The notes beneath the pieces were generated by a model. The model saw nothing but the letters and a program-made list of their open reading frames with translations, did not search any database and was not told the origin of the DNA. Both the position numbers and the translations under genes were made by a program. From the NCBI RefSeq assembly GCF_934191625.1, contig NZ_CAKPUG010000002.1, positions 124,001 to 188,000 on the forward strand: 64,000 bases of DNA, written 5' to 3'. This document shows positions 59,865 to 64,000 of the stretch, in pieces (within the stretch, counting starts at the first letter, position 1; every line of letters begins with the position of its first letter). Origin of the DNA: an uncultured Lactococcus sp. (GTDB lineage: Bacteria > Bacillota > Bacilli > Lactobacillales > Streptococcaceae).

Positions 59865-61812
59865 ATTGATTTTGCAGTTGTAAAACTTGTGCATTATTAA
59901 TTTCCTTAAAGAGTTTATTACTTGTTTCTTTCGAGATAGCTTCCGATCTAACATGGTCCAATACATACTGATATTCAAGTTGGAAAGCTTCGACAAGTAG
60001 TTCATTAGGCACGATTGTCTCTTCTTGAATTTCATTACGGATTCGAGAATGTCTGTTTTCAAAAATTCGCCTCACTTCTTCAAGGTCGCTGAAATCAGTA
60101 ATCTTCTTCTCGAATCGTTCACTTTCAAGACGATTTAATTTTTCCATTGTCGCCTCATAAAGAACTTCCTCTAAACGTCCCAGCTCATTTCTTACATCTA
60201 TGAATTCTTGCATTTCACTTTGATCAGTTCCATGTAATTGTCTTCGTTTCGAAAATATTCTTCTTATTTTTTTACTCATTGCACGCTTGCTGCTATTCTC
60301 CAAATAAATTCTGAAGTAGTCAATCGCTTTCGGTGAAAAATTCTCTTGAATATCTGAACTATCCAGCAATGTTTCTTGCCAAGTCACAATATTTTCTAAA
60401 AGTTGACTACTTTTATTATGATCCGGAATTTGCACCCCTTTTTGTGATTGCAATTGTTTTGTTAAGCTACTACGAACCCTACTGTCCTCTATCACTTGCA
60501 TCATATGTAAAATAGCATAGTCAACCATATCATTTCGAACACTATCAATATCCTCTGCACTTACAGCTGTCACTGGTGACAAGAGCTTAGGTAAGATAAA
60601 GGTAGGTACAATAAGACTAAGCAAAATCACAATCGTCGCCATACTAATAATAAGCTCTCTATTCTCAGTGCTCAGAATAGCAGTATTCAGCGGTAAAGAG
60701 AAAGCCATTGCTAAAGTCATTGTTCCATGTGCCCCTGATAGAGCAAAAATAGTGGAATCTTTGCTGCGCTCTTTTTTATCATTTGAGAAGAAATGTTCGA
60801 TCGAACGGTTGCCTCTTTGATTAGTCCAAAATTTCCGAATAAATAACATCAGCACATAGACTAAAGCACTGATAAAGAGGAGAACTACAGCTTCTCTTAA
60901 GCCCAAAGATTTAAAGATATCCCAAATACCAAAAAGACTTACGCCTAATAAAATGAAGACAAAATTATTAAGAATACCACTCAATATTTCCCAGATAGTA
61001 TTATTGGTGAGCTGGACATTTGTCGACGTAAGTTTAAGCATGTCGCCTTCAAAGTTATGAATTAATCCTGCAGCGACAACTGCAAGTACGCCTGACGTGC
61101 CAAAATGCTCAGCAAGCAAATAAAGAGCAAAGGGCGTTAAAATAGAGATCGGAATAATCGTTGCTTCTGGATTTGTCGCCCGAAGATTAATCGCAATGCG
61201 AATACGAACTAAGAAAGACCCGACAATTAAACCAATAAGTATTCCCCCAATAGAAACAAAAGCAAACTGCCCAAGACCACTCCAAATACTAAAATGTCCA
61301 CTTTCTAGCACCGAAAGGCCCAAGCTTAAGAGAACCAAACCTGATGCATCATTAAAAAGAGATTCGAACTCGACAGCTTCATTCACTCCCTTTGGCATCT
61401 TTTTACCGGCAATGATGGATTTGACAGCCACAGAATCCGTTGGCGTAACAATAGCTGCAAAACAAATAGACAGGGGAAAAATCCAGCTGCCCATAATATT
61501 TGTAGTCAATGCGGCAACAAAGAGCACAGTCAAAACGGCTAAAGTAATAGAGAGAAAGAAAATCCCTCTAAAATTTTTTCTAACTTCTTTTAAAGAGGTT
61601 TTGCTGCCTTCATTAAACATTAAAGGCGCAATAATTAACATCATGAAAAACTCCGGTTCTAGCTCAAAGTGCCTAAACTCGGGTAAAAAACTCAGAAGAA
61701 TTCCTACTCCAATCAAAATGAAGGTTTCAGACATTTTGGGGAAAAATTCTTTAATTACATTTGCCACAATGACCCCAATCAACATTACAGCGATAAAACT
61801 AACAGCTGACAT
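59863..61812 (-). CDS. CPA1-family Na+(K+)/H+ antiporter
   Basis: 649 residues: about 12-13 membrane helices in the first 400 residues, including the ion-binding helix AIVTPTDSVAVKSI near residue 122 and ESLFNDASGLVLLSL near 150 with the essential acidic residue. About 230 cytoplasmic residues follow, rich in charged helices. Similar to NhaP/YjcE-type exchangers. Exports Na+ or K+ in exchange for protons, for pH and salt balance. Stands alone. Confidence 0.92.
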   Translation of the reverse strand: MSAVSFIAVMLIGVIVANVIKEFFPKMSETFILIGVGILLSFLPEFRHFELEPEFFMMLIIAPLMFNEGSKTSLKEVRKNFRGIFFLSITLAVLTVLFVAALTTNIMGSWIFPLSICFAAIVTPTDSVAVKSIIAGKKMPKGVNEAVEFESLFNDASGLVLLSLGLSVLESGHFSIWSGLGQFAFVSIGGILIGLIVGSFLVRIRIAINLRATNPEATIIPISILTPFALYLLAEHFGTSGVLAVVAAGLIHNFEGDMLKLTSTNVQLTNNTIWEILSGILNNFVFILLGVSLFGIWDIFKSLGLREAVVLLFISALVYVLMLFIRKFWTNQRGNRSIEHFFSNDKKERSKDSTIFALSGAHGTMTLAMAFSLPLNTAILSTENRELIISMATIVILLSLIVPTFILPKLLSPVTAVSAEDIDSVRNDMVDYAILHMMQVIEDSRVRSSLTKQLQSQKGVQIPDHNKSSQLLENIVTWQETLLDSSDIQENFSPKAIDYFRIYLENSSKRAMSKKIRRIFSKRRQLHGTDQSEMQEFIDVRNELGRLEEVLYEATMEKLNRLESERFEKKITDFSDLEEVRRIFENRHSRIRNEIQEETIVPNELLVEAFQLEYQYVLDHVRSEAISKETSNKLFKEINNAQVLQLQNQ

Positions 61813-61892
61813 AAAACACCTTTTCTAATTTTTTCTATTTCTTTAGTATACCATATCCTCAGTCATACCAACATAACTCCTGCGTAAAAATC

Positions 61893-61921
61893 AAAAGCCA
61901 GGAATAATTATTCCTAGCTTT
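61893..61921 (-). terminator. Terminator of the methyltransferase gene
   Basis: Near-perfect stem AAAGCTAGGAATAA with TTATTCCTGGCTTT (one G-T), little or no loop beyond the stem centre, then T's. Confidence 0.75.
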
Positions 61922-61923
61922 AT

Positions 61924-62655
61924 TTATTTTTTCCTTGCAGAAACTAACAACATCATCGGCCGTCGCAGCTCATTTCGCATCTCTTCAACTACAAGCATTT
62001 GTTCAGGAGGTTGTGGTTCAATTATATGATGAAGTTCAAAACCAATTTGTAGCAATGTGTTGATATATGTGGTTAAAGTTCGATGATATTTAGTTACTTC
62101 TTCTCCTAAGAAAGACACATTCCGTTTTCCTTCGTAGAAATAATTATCTATAGGAAAGTGGTCAATTTCTCCTGCTTCATCATAAATCCAATCTTGGAGC
62201 CCTGAAGCAGTAAAGAGAGGGTGTTCTACTGAAAATACAAACTCACCACCCATTGATAAGCAATTATAGATATTGGTAAAAAGAAGATGTAAGTCTTCAA
62301 TGTAATGCAAGGCTAATGAGCTCAGAACCACATCAAAAGAATCCGGTTCAAGGCGCAAGTCTTCCATAGCTATACATTGATAAGTTATTTTCACATCTGA
62401 GTTTTTACTTATTGCTCTTTCCAACATTTTACTCGAAATATCTGTGCCTAGGACTGATGATGCTCCATTGTCAACAGCGTACTTACAGTGCCAACCGTAT
62501 CCACAGCCAAGGTCCAAAACTTTTTTGTTCTGAAAATCTGGTAAAATCTTTTGTAGTTCAGACCATTCCCCAGCAGCTTTTAGACCGAATTTTGAACGAT
62601 CCATTTGTGCATATTTCGAAAAAAATTCTTGATTATTATATTTATTTTCTTTCAC
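61924..62655 (-). CDS. Class I SAM-dependent methyltransferase
   Basis: 243 residues. Motif I VLDLGCGYGWHCKYA near residue 45, GTDISSKMLERA (motif II), and the motif IV region SFDVVLSSLALHYIEDL near 107. The rest fits small-molecule methyltransferases of the UbiE-like group; it is not Erm-like. Substrate unknown. The start is GTG at 62655 with GGAG 8 bases upstream. That site is the 3' arm end of a strong hairpin and follows an 11-codon leader ORF, so translation is probably induced. The convergent partner is none; the MFS gene lies upstream on the same strand. Confidence 0.9.
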   Translation of the reverse strand: MKENKYNNQEFFSKYAQMDRSKFGLKAAGEWSELQKILPDFQNKKVLDLGCGYGWHCKYAVDNGASSVLGTDISSKMLERAISKNSDVKITYQCIAMEDLRLEPDSFDVVLSSLALHYIEDLHLLFTNIYNCLSMGGEFVFSVEHPLFTASGLQDWIYDEAGEIDHFPIDNYFYEGKRNVSFLGEEVTKYHRTLTTYINTLLQIGFELHHIIEPQPPEQMLVVEEMRNELRRPMMLLVSARKK

Positions 62656-62664
62656 TTGTTATTC

Positions 62665-62700
62665 TCCCATGTAAATTTCATTGTAAATTTTTACATGGGA
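62665..62700 (-). promoter_or_regulatory. Hairpin masking the methyltransferase ribosome site
   Basis: Minus strand: TCCCATGTAAA and TTTACATGGGA, an 11-bp perfect stem with a 14-nt loop. The second arm contains GGGA of the ribosome site GGGAG. The first arm begins right after the leader stop codon. Confidence 0.8.
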
Positions 62701-62736
62701 CTAGGCAATTTTATGAGCAATTATTCCTTTTAACAT
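62701..62736 (-). CDS. 11-aa leader peptide before the methyltransferase
   Basis: Minus-strand ORF MLKGIIAHKIA with AAAGGAG 9 bases upstream of its ATG. Its stop (TAG) directly abuts the hairpin that covers the next ribosome site. This is the arrangement known from erm and cat leader peptides. No homology is claimed. Confidence 0.6.
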   Translation of the reverse strand: MLKGIIAHKIA

Positions 62737-62784
62737 AATTTTTTACTCCTTTGTCTTCATTATAACATGAGCAGTTCTAAAATT

Positions 62785-64000
62785 CTATGTGGCTTCATGC
62801 ATTCGAATAGCTCGTAGTGAGGGTATAATACTTAAAAGGATAATTACTACCATAAATAAAGCCATGCCTATATTCCCATAGATTGCTGATAAAGAAACTA
62901 AAACACCCGAAAGTACAGATGCAACTGGCTGAGTCACAGAAAAGGCGCCCGTGTAGGTTCCAACATGCTCGCCTTCCATCAGATCCGCTCTTAAAGCTTG
63001 AGAGAAAGGTACAAGAATCATTTCGCCCAAAGTAGCCACTACTGCTGCTGTAACTTCCCAGCCTAAATCATGTCCTAAAAAGGCAATAATAAAACCTAAC
63101 CCTTGAAGAAAAATTCCTAAAGTAATCCCTGTGCTTCGCGACCAATTTTTAGTCAGCCTATTCATTTTGCTCATAAATAGTACGATAATTAAAGTATTAA
63201 TCAATAAGAAAAGTGTCAACATCCGTTGACCATAAAGTTCCAAACCCAAAATCCGTGTTGCTGAGAAACTATCGCTAAGATGCACCGGTAAATAGTAGTC
63301 AATTTGATTAAAAATCATCGCAATAAAAACCGAAGCAAACAAATAAGACATAAAAATGCTGTCTTTAGCCACAAAGAAATAAGCTTTTATAATATTTGGC
63401 GCTTTCTTTTGATGCTCTTGATGTGGGTCAAAAGACTCGTCAATCCAAAATAAAACAACAACAAAACTCAGAATTTCTTCAATAGTTATGACCAGCAAAA
63501 GCCAGACCAAATAATCACGGAAAAACCAACCAGAAAGGCCTGAGCCAATCATAATAGCAAAATTGATAATCCAATATTGAATACTATAGACTGTTCTCCG
63601 GTTTTCACTTGTTGTTAAATCAACAATCATCGCTTGACTGGCTGTATTAAAAAAGCCAAAGCCAAAATTCACAATTAAAAATCCGAAAAAGGTCGACCAA
63701 GGGTTAAAGTAAAATTCTGAATTAGAAAAGGTTGCCAGTGCTGCTCCAACTGCAGTTACTGCAGTTGAAAAAAGCATGACAGGTCGGCGCCCTTTTAAAT
63801 CAGTCAAATGTCCCGCATAAAGCCCAACTAAAAAAACCATAATAGAGCTCACAATAAGCAAGAGTCCCGTAATACCCGCACCCATATATTTATTATAGTA
63901 AATAGTCATGGAGCCACCAACTGTACTAAAGCATAGTGCTCCTAAAAAATTCATCACCAACCTAATTTTAATGGTCGGATGAAGTCCCCAAAATTCTTTC
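62785..64000 (-). CDS. MFS transporter, N-terminus outside window
   Basis: The frame stays open to base 64000 (KEFWGLHPTIKIRLVMNFLG precedes the first in-window candidate start), so the start lies beyond the window. At least 404 residues, about 12 membrane helices, with GLYAGHLTDLKGRRPVML as the loop 2-3 MFS motif. Charged loop WIDESFDPHQEHQKK sits mid-protein. It resembles multidrug-resistance-type MFS proteins of Bacilli; the substrate is unknown. It lies upstream of the attenuated methyltransferase on the same strand. Confidence 0.9.
   Translation of the reverse strand, partial: KEFWGLHPTIKIRLVMNFLGALCFSTVGGSMTIYYNKYMGAGITGLLLIVSSIMVFLVGLYAGHLTDLKGRRPVMLFSTAVTAVGAALATFSNSEFYFNPWSTFFGFLIVNFGFGFFNTASQAMIVDLTTSENRRTVYSIQYWIINFAIMIGSGLSGWFFRDYLVWLLLVITIEEILSFVVVLFWIDESFDPHQEHQKKAPNIIKAYFFVAKDSIFMSYLFASVFIAMIFNQIDYYLPVHLSDSFSATRILGLELYGQRMLTLFLLINTLIIVLFMSKMNRLTKNWSRSTGITLGIFLQGLGFIIAFLGHDLGWEVTAAVVATLGEMILVPFSQALRADLMEGEHVGTYTGAFSVTQPVASVLSGVLVSLSAIYGNIGMALFMVVIILLSIIPSLRAIRMHEAT

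Noticed and set aside
61196..61828. 210-codon plus-strand ORF opposite the antiporter
   Set aside because: Lys/Pro/Thr-rich antisense of membrane helices; no start signal.
62785..63960. MFS gene complete with start at 63960
   Set aside because: The frame remains open to the window end and the extra residues look like a normal MFS N-terminus, so it is treated as partial.

Overview
The window looks like a chromosomal stretch of a Lactococcus, most plausibly of the L. garvieae / L. petauri / L. formosensis group. This is inferred from gene content: a low-GC Gram-positive gene style with strong AGGAGG ribosome sites and several TTG/GTG starts, dltXABCD, ribD-E-BA-H under an FMN riboswitch, a short ProB without PUA domain, Spx-family proteins, and a lactate oxidase beside a pyruvate oxidase. 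Species was not tested by search. I saw no tRNA, rRNA, CRISPR array, insertion sequence or prophage. Both ends cut genes: an eRF1-like (baeRF) protein at the left and an MFS transporter at the right.

Layout. 1-5.2 kb: a partial baeRF-like gene, the riboflavin operon on the minus strand with promoter, riboswitch and terminator, and an Spx-like protein. 5.2-5.8 kb: a decayed LysR-like gene whose promoter and paired operators are intact. 5.8-8.5 kb: a P2-type cation ATPase. 8.8-11.6 kb: a large von Willebrand-type surface protein. 11.9-17.3 kb: dltXABCD, including an unlisted 44-aa DltX, preceded by a DUF915-like hydrolase. 17.5-19.5 kb: proBA. 19.6-26.3 kb: a four-gene sortase-dependent pilus operon (backbone pilin, class C sortase, small pilin, large adhesin) with a CcpA-like site at the predicted start of transcription. 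26.4-28.2 kb: a YxeA-like protein and rsgA with a small leader ORF. 28.2-31.5 kb: rbsRKDU ribose operon.

31.6-38.8 kb is a redox block: flavin disulfide reductase homologue, YjdJ/YjdI pair, pyruvate oxidase, lactate oxidase, Spx with two palindromes at its promoter, and a divergent drug-efflux MFS gene behind a leader terminator. Lactate oxidase makes pyruvate and H2O2, and pyruvate oxidase turns pyruvate into acetyl phosphate with more H2O2. 38.9-45.3 kb holds an unknown protein with a threefold internal repeat, a GH20 hexosaminidase, a processive GT2 glycosyltransferase and a surface protein whose promoter is followed at once by a (CTGTG)7 tandem repeat. 45.4-46.1 kb: two rhodaneses with a CsoR/CstR-type operator between -35 and -10.

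46.1-55.9 kb is a mannoside / N-glycan catabolic operon: PTS EIIC, GH38 and GH125 alpha-mannosidases, secreted GH18 endoglycosidase, GH1 glycosidase and ROK kinase, with a divergent GntR regulator. 56-64 kb: mntR-mntH, an AIM24-like protein, a membrane-anchored unknown, a Na+/H+ antiporter, a SAM methyltransferase and an MFS transporter. The methyltransferase has the layout of translational attenuation: an 11-codon leader ORF with its own ribosome site, then a hairpin that covers the gene's ribosome site. The most notable signals are this attenuator, the CTGTG repeat, the PTS-linked mannosidase operon, and the leader structures before rsgA and the MFS gene.
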